From NCBI RefSeq assembly GCF_938030725.1, contig NZ_CALHIQ010000146.1, forward strand, positions 1 through 28,479: a DNA stretch of 28,479 bases. The letters are read 5' to 3'. This document shows positions 1-7,403 of the stretch, piece by piece. This stretch comes from an uncultured Fretibacterium sp. (lineage in GTDB: Bacteria > Synergistota > Synergistia > Synergistales > Aminobacteriaceae). The position numbers and the translations under genes were made by a program. Each line of letters starts with the position of its first letter. Within the stretch, counting starts at the first letter, position 1. The notes under the pieces were generated by a model. That model made no database searches, was not told where the DNA came from, and saw only the letters and a program-made list of their open reading frames with translations.

Positions 1-60
1 GCCCTCAGCCCTGCCCTCAGCCCTGCCCTCAGCCCTGCCCTCAGCCCTGCCCTCAGCCTT
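1..60. repeat. 12-bp tandem repeat, five units, inside the nuclease gene
   Basis: Unit GCCCTCAGCCCT on the plus strand is repeated four times exactly and a fifth time with one change; a sixth, decayed unit follows at 61-72. On the coding (minus) strand it reads Ala-Glu-Gly-Arg in frame. The array continues to base 1, so the true copy number is unknown. Confidence 0.95.
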
Positions 61-879
61 GCCTAAATCTCTGCCCCTGCTCTCGCCCTCGGTCATGGCC
101 TCCTGCACCGCGAACCTCATGTTGCTGCGGTAGTCCGTTTCGGCACGCTCTCGCAGCCTGTAGAGCGCAAGGTTCCCTCGCTTGCGGAAAAACGTCCGGA
201 CCCCATCATCGAGCCGCTCGATCCCCCGGTCGCATTCCACCAATCGCTCCATTTCAGCGTTCCCTCCTATCCGGCCAAGGTATTTCATCACGCGGCTCAG
301 GCCCACGTCCTCGACGCGGTCCGCCGCCGCCAGGCGTTTCAGCTTCGGCATCTCGATAAAATGAAACTCCATGCCGTCGCAGTAGCTCCGCTGTTCCTTC
401 ACGTCCAGAAGCCGGTGCAACGACCGCCAGTCTTCCGCGCGATCCGGAAAAAGGCAGAAGTTCAGGATCGACACGAAGATGATCGGTCTCAGCTTGTCGT
501 AGCTGTCGGAAACGGACAACTGGTCCGAGTAGCTGCACGACGCGTAATAAAGAGCTCGTTCGAAGAAGTACCCCTCTCTCCCTAACTGAACCTCCACGTG
601 GCACATCCGGCCGTCCTCCGCGCGGGCCAGGACGTCCACGCAGGAGCCCCGGCCCTCGTCCCGACGGGGATCGTTCTCCCGATCCAGGTACTGCAGGGAA
701 ACGATGCCCCGTCCTGGGGCCAGGACGTCGTTCAGGAGGCGCAGAAGGTTCTCCTCGTTCCCTTTCGTGGCGAAGAGGTACTTGAAGACCACGTCGTTCA
801 GGAGGTTTGCGGAACGAACGCAGTGCTCCAGTTCCTCTGGTGACAGCTCGGTCGACAAGCCCTCGCGTTCGCAGGTCAT
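1..879 (-). CDS. Rpn family PD-(D/E)XK nuclease / putative transposase, 3'-truncated by window edge
   Basis: I translated this frame by hand: 293 residues from ATG at 879, open to the window edge, so the C-terminus is missing. Seen: the N-terminal LNDVVFKYLF block (residues 27-36), VDVL with Asp82, then HVEVQ (Glu96, Gln98) and the downstream block RALYYASCSYSDQL. This is the D...ExQ nuclease core of the Rpn (recombination-promoting nuclease, 'transposase_31') family. Known Rpn proteins often end in repeated E-G-[KR]-A units, and here residues 275-293 are AEGR repeats. An AGAAGG ribosome site lies 8 bases before the ATG. The family is linked to RecA-independent recombination and DNA cleavage; whether this copy is active is unknown. 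It lies downstream of the ATPase operon on the same strand but behind a palindrome and its own possible promoter, so it is probably separate. Confidence 0.85.
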   Translation of the reverse strand, partial: MTCEREGLSTELSPEELEHCVRSANLLNDVVFKYLFATKGNEENLLRLLNDVLAPGRGIVSLQYLDRENDPRRDEGRGSCVDVLARAEDGRMCHVEVQLGREGYFFERALYYASCSYSDQLSVSDSYDKLRPIIFVSILNFCLFPDRAEDWRSLHRLLDVKEQRSYCDGMEFHFIEMPKLKRLAAADRVEDVGLSRVMKYLGRIGGNAEMERLVECDRGIERLDDGVRTFFRKRGNLALYRLRERAETDYRSNMRFAVQEAMTEGESRGRDLGKAEGRAEGRAEGRAEGRAEG

Positions 880-935
880 GGCATTCACCTTCTCTACAGG
901 GCGGTTGAGGCGCGGTAAGGCGCGGCCTTCGCTCT

Positions 936-966
936 ATTATAGCCGATTTCGGCCCGACGAACACAA
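936..966 (-). promoter_or_regulatory. possible promoter for the Rpn-family gene
   Basis: On the minus strand there is a perfect TATAAT at 936-941, about 57 bases before the ATG. The best -35 (TTGTGT, 961-966, spacer 19) is weak and lies inside the arm of the 38-bp palindrome. Confidence 0.45.
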
Positions 967-999
967 GAGGTCCCCCTCGCGCGAGGGGGACCTCTTGTG
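962..999 (-). terminator. 38-bp perfect palindrome, likely terminator of the V-ATPase operon
   Basis: CACAAGAGGTCCCCCTCG at 962-979 is followed by CG and then its exact reverse complement (982-999). It starts 17 bases past the stop codon of the last ATPase gene. The hairpin would be extremely stable, but the sequence after it on the minus strand (TGTTCGTCGG) has no good T-run. It may therefore terminate inefficiently, or protect the 3' end of the transcript. Confidence 0.6.
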
Positions 1000-1015
1000 G
1001 CGTGGGCCGTTGGCT

Positions 1016-1636
1016 CTAGGCCGAAACGATCTCCTTGATCTTCATGAGGCGGCTGAGCGTGGAGCGCTCCTGCTCGTCCAGCTTCATGCTGATGTAGCGA
1101 ATCGTTTCCTTGTAGTTGGGGATCATGACGTACTCCAGGGCGTTGACCCGCCGTCGGGTGCGTTCGATCTCGCCGGCCATCATGCGGATGGCCTTTTCCT
1201 CCGCCGCCATCTCCAGGAGCCGGAGGATCAATTTGCTGAACTGTTCAAGCGCGGTGTCCAGCAGCACGGGGACGGAGACGAAGCCGTAGTTCACGGGGTT
1301 GCCCTCCTGCTCGACGTCGTACTCCGGGACCATGACGCTCATGACGTTGCGCCACTTCACGGACAGCGAACAGCTCGCGCCGGGGAACATGAGCGCCTGC
1401 TCCAGCACTTCGGGGGTCGTCTGCGCACGGGAGAGCACGAAGGTGCCGTAGCACTCCGCCAGCTCCTTCTCGACCTTTTCCCGCAGCTCCTTGCCCGCGC
1501 GCGCCTTCTCCAGGAACGCCTTGATCAGGGCGTCCTGCTTGTCCTTCAGGAGCTTGTGGCCCCTGACGGCTGTCGTCAGTCGCTTCTTGAGCTTGGAGAG
1601 CTCCATGCGGTTGGGGTTCACGTTGATGCGTGCCAT
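1016..1636 (-). CDS. ntpD: V/A-type ATPase subunit D (central rotor stalk)
   Basis: 206 residues, the usual size of subunit D. The N-terminus (MARINVNPNRMELSKLKKRL) and the long amphipathic helices at both ends, joined by a shorter middle part, are typical of the D shaft. D turns inside the A3B3 head together with F and couples ATP hydrolysis to rotation of the membrane ring. It starts 14 bases after the end of subunit B and is the last gene of the operon, which ends at the palindrome. The ribosome site (GGTGAG) is weak, so translational coupling to B is likely. In E. hirae ntpD is likewise placed just after ntpB. No H/J extension genes of the E. hirae operon follow here. Confidence 0.96.
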   Translation of the reverse strand: MARINVNPNRMELSKLKKRLTTAVRGHKLLKDKQDALIKAFLEKARAGKELREKVEKELAECYGTFVLSRAQTTPEVLEQALMFPGASCSLSVKWRNVMSVMVPEYDVEQEGNPVNYGFVSVPVLLDTALEQFSKLILRLLEMAAEEKAIRMMAGEIERTRRRVNALEYVMIPNYKETIRYISMKLDEQERSTLSRLMKIKEIVSA

Positions 1637-1650
1637 CGCTCACCGCCCCC

Positions 1651-3060
1651 TCAGGCCTTCGCGCCCTGTGCCGCCTTCTTCTCGAGCAGAGGCTTCAAGT
1701 ACTTGTCGATGTAGGCGTCGCGGACGCGCTTCAACTCCTTGGTCGGGACCATGGTGAGCAGGTTCCAGCCCAGGTCGAGGGTTTCCTGGATCGTGCGGTT
1801 CTCGTACTCGCCCTGGCGGATGTACGTGTCCTCAAAGACGTCGGAGAACTTGGCGAAGGCCTTGTCCTCGTCGGAGAGCGCGCCCTCGCCCAGGATGACC
1901 GCCAGCTCCTTCGCGTCCTTGCCGCGGGAGTAGGCGGCGAACAACTGGTTCATCAGGTCCGCGTGGTCCTCCCGGGTCTTGTCCTTGCCGATGCCCTTAT
2001 CCTTCAGTCGGGACAGGGAGGGCATGACGTCCACCGGCGGGTAGATGCCCTGACGGTGCAGGCTGCGGCTCAGGATGATCTGGCCCTCCGTGATGTAGCC
2101 CGTGAGGTCGGGGATGGGGTGCGTCTTGTCGTCCTCCGGCATGGTGAGGATCGGGATCTGGGTGATGGAGCCCACCTTGCCCTTCAGACGGCCGGCGCGC
2201 TCGTACATCGTCGCGAGGTCCGTGTAGAGGTAGCCGGGGTAGCCGCGGCGGCCGGGGACCTCCTTGCGCGCCGCGGAGATCTCGCGCAGGGCCTCGCAGT
2301 AGTTCGTGAGGTCCGTCAGGATGACCACGACGTGCATGCCGCACTCGAACGCCAGGTACTCCGCGGCGGTCAGGGCGATGCGCGGCGTGCTGATGCGCTC
2401 GATCGCGGGGTCGTCCGCCAGGTTGATGTAGAGCACCGTGCGCTCCAGCGCGCCCGTCTTGCGGAAGTCCTCCATGAAGAAGGAGGCCTCCTCGAAGGTG
2501 ATGCCCATGGCCGCGAACACGACGGCGAAGTCCTCGTGTCCGCTGATGACGGTGGCCTGGCGCGCGATCTGCGCCGCCATGCGGTTGTGGGGGAGGCCTG
2601 ACGCCGAGAAGATGGGCAGCTTCTGGCCGCGGACCATGGGGTTCAGCCCGTCGATCGTCGAGATGCCCGTCTGGATGAACTCCGAGGGGAAGTCGCGGGA
2701 GTAGGGGTTCATGGGCATCCCGTTGATGTCCAGGGTCTGCTCTGCGATCAGGGGGGCGCCGCCGTCGATGGGCTCGCCGCGGCCGTTGAAGACGCGGCCC
2801 AACATGCCGCGGGACACGGGCAGGGTCTGCACCTTGCCCAGGAAACGAACCTTCGTTTCGTTCGTGTCGATGCCGGAGGTGCCCTCGAAAACCTGCACCA
2901 GCGCGCGGTCGGACTCGATCTCAAGGACGCGGCCGCGCCGCCTCTCGCCGCTTGCCAGCTCGATCTCCGCCAGCTCGTCGTAACGGACGTCCTGGGTGCT
3001 CTCCACCATCATCAGGGGGCCGGAGATGTTGGATATGGTCCTGTACTCCTTAGGCAACAT
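1651..3060 (-). CDS. ntpB: V/A-type ATPase subunit B (non-catalytic head subunit)
   Basis: 469 residues from ATG at 3060. The frame also offers a GTG at 3069, but that GTG is itself part of the GGAGGTGA ribosome site, which sits correctly about 8 bases before the ATG. Seen: EYRTISNISGPL at the N-terminus, STIDGLNPMVRGQKLPIFS and then SASGLPHN (about residues 153-159) where catalytic subunits have a Walker A loop. The absence of GxxxxGK(T/S) identifies the non-catalytic B subunit, which alternates with A in the hexameric head. The start overlaps the end of subunit A by 11 bases, a coupling that would suit 3:3 assembly. Confidence 0.97.
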   Translation of the reverse strand: MLPKEYRTISNISGPLMMVESTQDVRYDELAEIELASGERRRGRVLEIESDRALVQVFEGTSGIDTNETKVRFLGKVQTLPVSRGMLGRVFNGRGEPIDGGAPLIAEQTLDINGMPMNPYSRDFPSEFIQTGISTIDGLNPMVRGQKLPIFSASGLPHNRMAAQIARQATVISGHEDFAVVFAAMGITFEEASFFMEDFRKTGALERTVLYINLADDPAIERISTPRIALTAAEYLAFECGMHVVVILTDLTNYCEALREISAARKEVPGRRGYPGYLYTDLATMYERAGRLKGKVGSITQIPILTMPEDDKTHPIPDLTGYITEGQIILSRSLHRQGIYPPVDVMPSLSRLKDKGIGKDKTREDHADLMNQLFAAYSRGKDAKELAVILGEGALSDEDKAFAKFSDVFEDTYIRQGEYENRTIQETLDLGWNLLTMVPTKELKRVRDAYIDKYLKPLLEKKAAQGAKA

Positions 3061-4843
3061 TGCCTTCACCTCCCACAGGGACGATTCCGTTGATCTGTTG
3101 TTTCATCGTGTCCTCCAGCTTGTCGATCTGCGAGATCTGCGACTCCTCGAGGTAGCGCATACGGGCGATCTGTTCGCGCACCGGGAGGTTGAACAGCTCG
3201 TTCATGGGCGCGCCCCTGTGCAGGGCGTCGAGCCCCAGGTGATGGAAGCGGACGATCATCCTCAGCATCTTGAACTGCTTCTCCATCGAGGCGTAGGTGT
3301 CGATCTCGTGGAAGGCGTTCTGGTGCAGGAAGTCCTCGCGAAGGGACTTCGCCGTTTCCATGACCATGCGCTCATCGCGGGAAAGCGCGTCGATACCCAC
3401 CAGGCGCACGATCTCGTTTAACTGGGCCTCCTTCTCCAGAAGGCTCATGGCCTCCACCCGAAGGCCGCTCCACTCGTCGTCGAACTTCTCGTTCCAGTAC
3501 ACGTCCAGCCGGTCCGTGTAGAGCGAGTAGCTGTTCAGCCAGTTGATGGCGGGGAAGTGGCGCTGGTAGGCCAGGTTGGCGTCAAGTCCCCAGAACACCT
3601 TTGTGACGCGCAGCGTGTTCTGGGTGACCGGTTCGGAGAGGTCACCGCCGGGAGGCGAAACGGCCCCGATGACGGTGATGGAGCCCTCGCGGCCCTCCTT
3701 GCCCAGGACGACGCAGCGCCCCGCGCGCTCGTAGAAGGAGGCGAGACGGGTGCCCAGGTAGGCGGGGTATCCTTCCTCGCCGGGCATCTCCTCGAGGCGT
3801 CCCGACATCTCGCGCAGGGCCTCCGCCCAGCGGCTGGTGGAGTCCGCCATGAGGGCCACGGAGTAGCCCATGTCGCGGTAGTACTCCGCGATGGTGATGG
3901 CCGTGTAGACGGAGGCCTCACGGGCGGCCACGGGCATGTTGGAGGTGTTGGCGATGAGCGTCGTGCGCTTCATCAGGGGCTGCCCCGTCTGGGGGTCGTC
4001 CAGCTCCGGGAACTCGAGGAGCACGTCCGTCATCTCGTTGCCGCGCTCGCCGCAGCCGACGTAGACCACGATCTGCGCCTGAGCCCACTTGGCGAACTGG
4101 TGCTGGATCACCGTCTTCCCTGAGCCGAAGGGGCCGGGGACGCAGGCGGTCCCGCCGAGGGCCACCGGGAAGAACGTGTCCACGACGCGCTGTCCCGTCG
4201 TCATGGGGACGTTGGGGGCGAGGCGCCTCGACACGGGCCGCGGCTTGCGCACGGGCCAGCGCTGGAGCATGGTGACCTCGTGCTTCACGCCGTCGTCATC
4301 GAGCACGGCCACCACGTCGAGCACGGTGTGGTCCCCGCCGTTCACGCTCTTTACGGTCCCCTTCATGCCCACGGGCACCAGGATGCGATGCTCCACCACG
4401 ACGGTCTCCTGCACGACGCCAAGGACGTCGCCCGCCTCGACCGTGTCGCCCACCTTCACGCGGGGCTCAAACTTCCACTTCTTCGCGTGATCGATGGCGG
4501 GCACGCTGATCCCGCGGGAGATGTAGGGGCTCTTTGCCGCCTTCTCGATCAGCTCCAGCGGGCGCTGGATCCCATCGTAGAACTGCTCGATGATCCCAGG
4601 CCCCAACTCGACGCTCAGGGGCTCGCCAAGACAGACGACGGGCTCTCCCGGCTTCAGGCCGGACGTCTCCTCGTAGACCTGGATGGACGCCTTGTCCCCA
4701 TCCATGTCCATGATCTCTCCGACCAGGCCCGCCGTGCCGACGTGGACCACGTCGGACATGCTGGCGCCCAGCATTCCCCTGGCGACTACCAGGGGGCCGG
4801 AGATACGCTCTATCGTTCCCTTAACTGCATTTTCGTTAGGCAC
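3050..4843 (-). CDS. ntpA: V/A-type ATPase catalytic subunit A
   Basis: 597 residues, usual length for A (about 580-600). The Walker A loop GPFGSGKT is at residues 237-244, within CVPGPFGSGKTVIQHQFAKW. Further conserved blocks are VYVGCGERGNEM, MADSTSRWAEALREMSGRL and EEMPGEEGYPAYLG. The extra 'non-homologous' insert that distinguishes A from F1-beta is seen at about residues 115-190. The start is GTG at 4843, with GGAGG 8 bases upstream; no nearer ATG fits the family N-terminus. A binds and hydrolyses (or makes) ATP in the cytoplasmic head. It sits 35 bases after the end of subunit F. Confidence 0.98.
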   Translation of the reverse strand: MPNENAVKGTIERISGPLVVARGMLGASMSDVVHVGTAGLVGEIMDMDGDKASIQVYEETSGLKPGEPVVCLGEPLSVELGPGIIEQFYDGIQRPLELIEKAAKSPYISRGISVPAIDHAKKWKFEPRVKVGDTVEAGDVLGVVQETVVVEHRILVPVGMKGTVKSVNGGDHTVLDVVAVLDDDGVKHEVTMLQRWPVRKPRPVSRRLAPNVPMTTGQRVVDTFFPVALGGTACVPGPFGSGKTVIQHQFAKWAQAQIVVYVGCGERGNEMTDVLLEFPELDDPQTGQPLMKRTTLIANTSNMPVAAREASVYTAITIAEYYRDMGYSVALMADSTSRWAEALREMSGRLEEMPGEEGYPAYLGTRLASFYERAGRCVVLGKEGREGSITVIGAVSPPGGDLSEPVTQNTLRVTKVFWGLDANLAYQRHFPAINWLNSYSLYTDRLDVYWNEKFDDEWSGLRVEAMSLLEKEAQLNEIVRLVGIDALSRDERMVMETAKSLREDFLHQNAFHEIDTYASMEKQFKMLRMIVRFHHLGLDALHRGAPMNELFNLPVREQIARMRYLEESQISQIDKLEDTMKQQINGIVPVGGEGNVA

Positions 4844-4878
4844 TCTTATCGCCTCCGCCTGTACTTTTTCATGTGAGA

Positions 4879-5217
4879 CTACCTCTCAGCAAAGATGTCC
4901 ATTCCGACGGCCTTCTCGACGCTGCTGCGGATGGATTCAAGCCCCGCCCCGCTCGTCCCGGAGGGGCCGGGGATGGGCAGGACGCTCGTGGGGTAGCGGT
5001 CGTTGACCTCCTGGACCTTCCCGCCGAAGTCGACGAAGAGGTCCTCCTGGATGAAGACGACCGCGTAGCTCTCGCGGGCCAGCTTCTCCAGAAGCTCCTC
5101 GAAGGAGTCGCGCTTCTCCCCCTCCAGCACCACGGTCTTGACGCCCACGGCCTGGAACGGCAGGACCATCTCGTAGCTGCCGATGGCCGCCATCGGCAGG
5201 GAACGGTTATCGGGCAT
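4879..5217 (-). CDS. ntpG: V/A-type ATPase subunit F (central stalk)
   Basis: 112 residues, typical of subunit F (NtpG in E. hirae naming). The Rossmann-like pattern is visible: AIGSYEMVLPFQAVGVKTV near the N-terminus, then YAVVFIQEDLF and PTSVLPIPGPSG, followed by a C-terminal helix (GLESIRSSVEKAVGMDIF). F binds D to form the rotor shaft and its C-terminal helix can modulate ATPase activity. The ATG lies within the last codons of subunit C (11-base overlap), so its translation is likely coupled to C. Confidence 0.93.
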   Translation of the reverse strand: MPDNRSLPMAAIGSYEMVLPFQAVGVKTVVLEGEKRDSFEELLEKLARESYAVVFIQEDLFVDFGGKVQEVNDRYPTSVLPIPGPSGTSGAGLESIRSSVEKAVGMDIFAER

Positions 5218-6211
5218 GGCTCAGCAACCTCCTTGAGAACTCGCGGCTCAGTCCGCCCGCCACGCACACCAGCGCGATGCGCAGGTTGCGGGCCTCGGCC
5301 TCCTTCGTCAGGAGGTAGAGGAGGACGTTGGCCGGCGCGTTCGTGGAGTACCGCACCCTCTCAAGGACGCGGATGAGGTACTCGTCCAGGGCCTTCGAGA
5401 CGTCCGACAGGGCGGTCTGCACGTCGGAACCCTCCTGAAGCACGTCCAAAACGGCCCCGATATCCGTGTAGGAGAGGATCTTTCCCCACGTTTCCTGCGG
5501 CTCTCCCAGGAGGCGCGCAACGTCCGCCGCCCGGATAAAGCCCCCGTCGTGAAAGAAGGGGAGCCCCTTTGCCGTGTCGTAGCGCATACGGGCAAGCCGG
5601 ATGGCGCTCTTGAGGTTCTCGGCGTCGATTCGGTGTCGCACCCACCGAACGACGTCCGGCATCCCAAGCTCTTCGGCGATGCGGAGCATCGCCGCGAACA
5701 GGTGGTGGTCCAGCAGGAGCTCCACCGCCTGGGGGTTCTTCGTCTGATCCCACAGCGTCCAGCAGTGGGGCACGACGTCGGCCAGCCCGTAGGGGAGACG
5801 TCCGTACTCCTCCGTCTCGATGGCCTCAACCAGCTCTTCGGAGGGGAAGGCGCCAAGGGGGGAGAGCAGGTCGTGCCTGCGCCCTTCGGCGTCGCCTCCG
5901 CGGACCCTGAAAAGGCTCTTGAGGGCGACCTTCACGTTGTGGTAGTCGTAGGGCATCCGGAACAGGGTCAGAAGCCCCTCGTCCGGCACGAACTGCCCCA
6001 GCTCTCGGCACGTCGCCAGGAGCTCCTCGTCGATGGCCTTGTCGAAGTCCTCGCCCCCCGTCTGCGTCAGCCACTGGGCGTAAGACGTCTCGCTCAGCGC
6101 CTTCAGGGCGTCTTCGAGGGTGGAGCTGTCGATGAGCCTCGAGAAGAAGGCTGCGTCAAGGAGGTGCGTCTCCATCCCCCTGAGCCTGGCCACGGTGTAC
6201 ACGTAACTCAT
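5207..6211 (-). CDS. ntpC: V/A-type ATPase subunit C (rotor-to-ring adaptor)
   Basis: 334 residues, all-helical in appearance, with the family's start (SYVYTVARLRGMETHLLDAAFFSRL) and repeated motifs such as MPYDYHNVKVALKS and VRHRIDAENLKSAIRLARM. The funnel-shaped C subunit sits between the D/F shaft and the ring of K subunits and transmits torque. The ATG at 6211 has a GGGGAGGGG ribosome site about 6 bases before it. It lies 15 bases after subunit E and overlaps F at its end. Bacterial C subunits are poorly conserved, but length, motifs and position agree. Confidence 0.93.
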   Translation of the reverse strand: MSYVYTVARLRGMETHLLDAAFFSRLIDSSTLEDALKALSETSYAQWLTQTGGEDFDKAIDEELLATCRELGQFVPDEGLLTLFRMPYDYHNVKVALKSLFRVRGGDAEGRRHDLLSPLGAFPSEELVEAIETEEYGRLPYGLADVVPHCWTLWDQTKNPQAVELLLDHHLFAAMLRIAEELGMPDVVRWVRHRIDAENLKSAIRLARMRYDTAKGLPFFHDGGFIRAADVARLLGEPQETWGKILSYTDIGAVLDVLQEGSDVQTALSDVSKALDEYLIRVLERVRYSTNAPANVLLYLLTKEAEARNLRIALVCVAGGLSREFSRRLLSHAR

Positions 6212-6226
6212 AGCCGACCCCTCCCC

Positions 6227-6805
6227 TTAGGAGAACAGCTTCTTGACAACTTCGGATTCGATCTCTGGGCGAACGTCCTCAAGCAGCATCTCCCACGAGC
6301 AGTTGGTGTCGATCTTCTCATCCCTCAGCACGAAACCACCCGATATGGGCAGGCGCTCCTGCGACAGCGTCAGGGACGTCCCGTGTTCGGCGTTGTAGCC
6401 GTCGAGCCACCCCTGGTTCAGGTGCTTCTCGTCCTTCCCTACGACGACGGCCTCGTGCCCGGAGGACACCGCCTCCTTGAGCAGCCTGGAGGCGAACTTG
6501 AGGCAGGCGTCCGCGGGGAGGTCGGCGAGCTTGCGCAGGGAGGCCGCAAAGGCGTCGTCCACGAGGCGGCGGCGGACGCCCAGGTCAACCTTGTTGGCGT
6601 CGATCCCGGCCACGATCTCGCGGCGCCTCAGGACCTCCGGCTCCTCTTTTGCGAAGCGGGAGGCGTAGGTGTCCTTAACGCTCTTGACCTCTGCGTTCAG
6701 CTCCTGATTGATCTGACGGACCTTCGCGTCGGCTTCGGACTCGATGGCCTGAATCTCGGCCTGCGACTCCGCGCTGATCTTCGCTTTGATATCGGCAAGT
6801 GACAT
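6227..6805 (-). CDS. ntpE: V/A-type ATPase subunit E (peripheral stalk)
   Basis: 192 residues. The first ~75 residues form a charged helix (SLADIKAKISAESQAEIQAI...) suited to the coiled coil with the small H/G subunit. The C-terminal globular domain shows SGGFVLRDEKIDTNCSW and ends in the typical EVVKKLF block. E links the outside of the A3B3 head to subunit I and resists rotation. The ATG at 6805 follows an AGGTGA site. The gene lies 15 bases after the K stop. Confidence 0.94.
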   Translation of the reverse strand: MSLADIKAKISAESQAEIQAIESEADAKVRQINQELNAEVKSVKDTYASRFAKEEPEVLRRREIVAGIDANKVDLGVRRRLVDDAFAASLRKLADLPADACLKFASRLLKEAVSSGHEAVVVGKDEKHLNQGWLDGYNAEHGTSLTLSQERLPISGGFVLRDEKIDTNCSWEMLLEDVRPEIESEVVKKLFS

Positions 6806-6820
6806 GTGGAGTCACCTGCC

Positions 6821-7303
6821 CTACTGAACCTGAACTCCCATAAGCATCAGAATGCTCGTGAGGAGGGCCAGAACCGCGTAGGTCTCCACCATCGCCGGGA
6901 GGATGATCGCCTTGCCCATGGCCTCAGGCTTCTTCGAGATCATCTGAATGGAGGCCGCGGAGGTCTTCCCCTGATAGATGGCGGAAATCCAGCCGACGAT
7001 GGCGATGGGCATGCAGGAGGCGAAGATCTGAAGCCCCTGGTTCCAGTTCAGCGCCACGGCGCCTGCGCCGCCCAGGAGCCCGAGCTTGTTGAGGACGAAG
7101 AAGGTGATCAAAAGGCCGTAGATGCCCTGCGTGCCGGGAAGGGCCTGAAGGATGAGGCAGCTTCCGAATTTGTTGGGGTCCTCCGTCATGACGCCCGCAG
7201 CGCTCTCACCGGCGATGCCGATGCCGATGGCCGAGCCGATGCCGGACAGTGCCGCGGCCAGCGCGGCGCCAAACAGAGCCAGAGACAGTCCCAAAAGATC
7301 CAT
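6821..7303 (-). CDS. ntpK: V/A-type ATPase subunit K (ring proteolipid, predicted Na+-binding)
   Basis: 160 residues from ATG at 7303; a GTG at 7315 is in frame, but it touches the GGGAG ribosome site, whereas the ATG lies 11 bases beyond it. Two helical hairpins (four membrane segments) with a clear internal repeat make the double-sized rotor ring subunit. Numbering from the ATG, LPGTQG gives Leu55, Thr58 and Gln59; AIYQGK gives Gln111; MVETYA gives Glu140. These match the Na+ ligands of E. hirae NtpK (Leu61, Thr64, Gln65, Gln110, Glu139), with identical 29-residue spacing between the last two. A slightly longer mid-loop (about 7 residues) separates the hairpins. About ten copies form the ring, so more K than other subunits is needed; the 88-100 base gap before it may serve this. 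Confidence 0.97.
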   Translation of the reverse strand: MDLLGLSLALFGAALAAALSGIGSAIGIGIAGESAAGVMTEDPNKFGSCLILQALPGTQGIYGLLITFFVLNKLGLLGGAGAVALNWNQGLQIFASCMPIAIVGWISAIYQGKTSAASIQMISKKPEAMGKAIILPAMVETYAVLALLTSILMLMGVQVQ

Positions 7304-7376
7304 AATACCAAGCACTCCCTTCGAATTTTCGGCACGGCGTTCGAGGCCCTGCCGTCGTTTTTATAAAGCGTGTTCT

Positions 7377-7392
7377 GCGGGAAAATTCCCGC
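7377..7392 (-). repeat. short inverted repeat in the gap between subunits I and K
   Basis: GCGGGAA at one side and TTCCCGC at the other with a two-base spacer. It lies 11 bases after the subunit I stop in the largest gap inside the ATPase operon, followed on the minus strand by an AT-rich CTTTATAAAAAC. It could be a processing or stability hairpin, or part of an internal regulatory site. Confidence 0.5.
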
Positions 7393-7403
7393 GATCCGGC
7401 GCG

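Noticed and set aside
1..72. CRISPR array or intergenic satellite at the left edge
   Set aside because: Units are 12 bases with no spacers and code in frame for AEGR within a nuclease gene.
254..964. Minus-strand frame of 236 codons in the Rpn region
   Set aside because: It is another frame of the same strand; the frame starting at 879 gives a clear Rpn-family protein, this one low-complexity Arg/Pro/Gly sequence.
1630..2601. Plus-strand frame of 323 codons opposite ATPase subunit B
   Set aside because: Antisense shadow of a highly conserved gene; composition is Leu/Val/Arg/Asp-biased without motifs.
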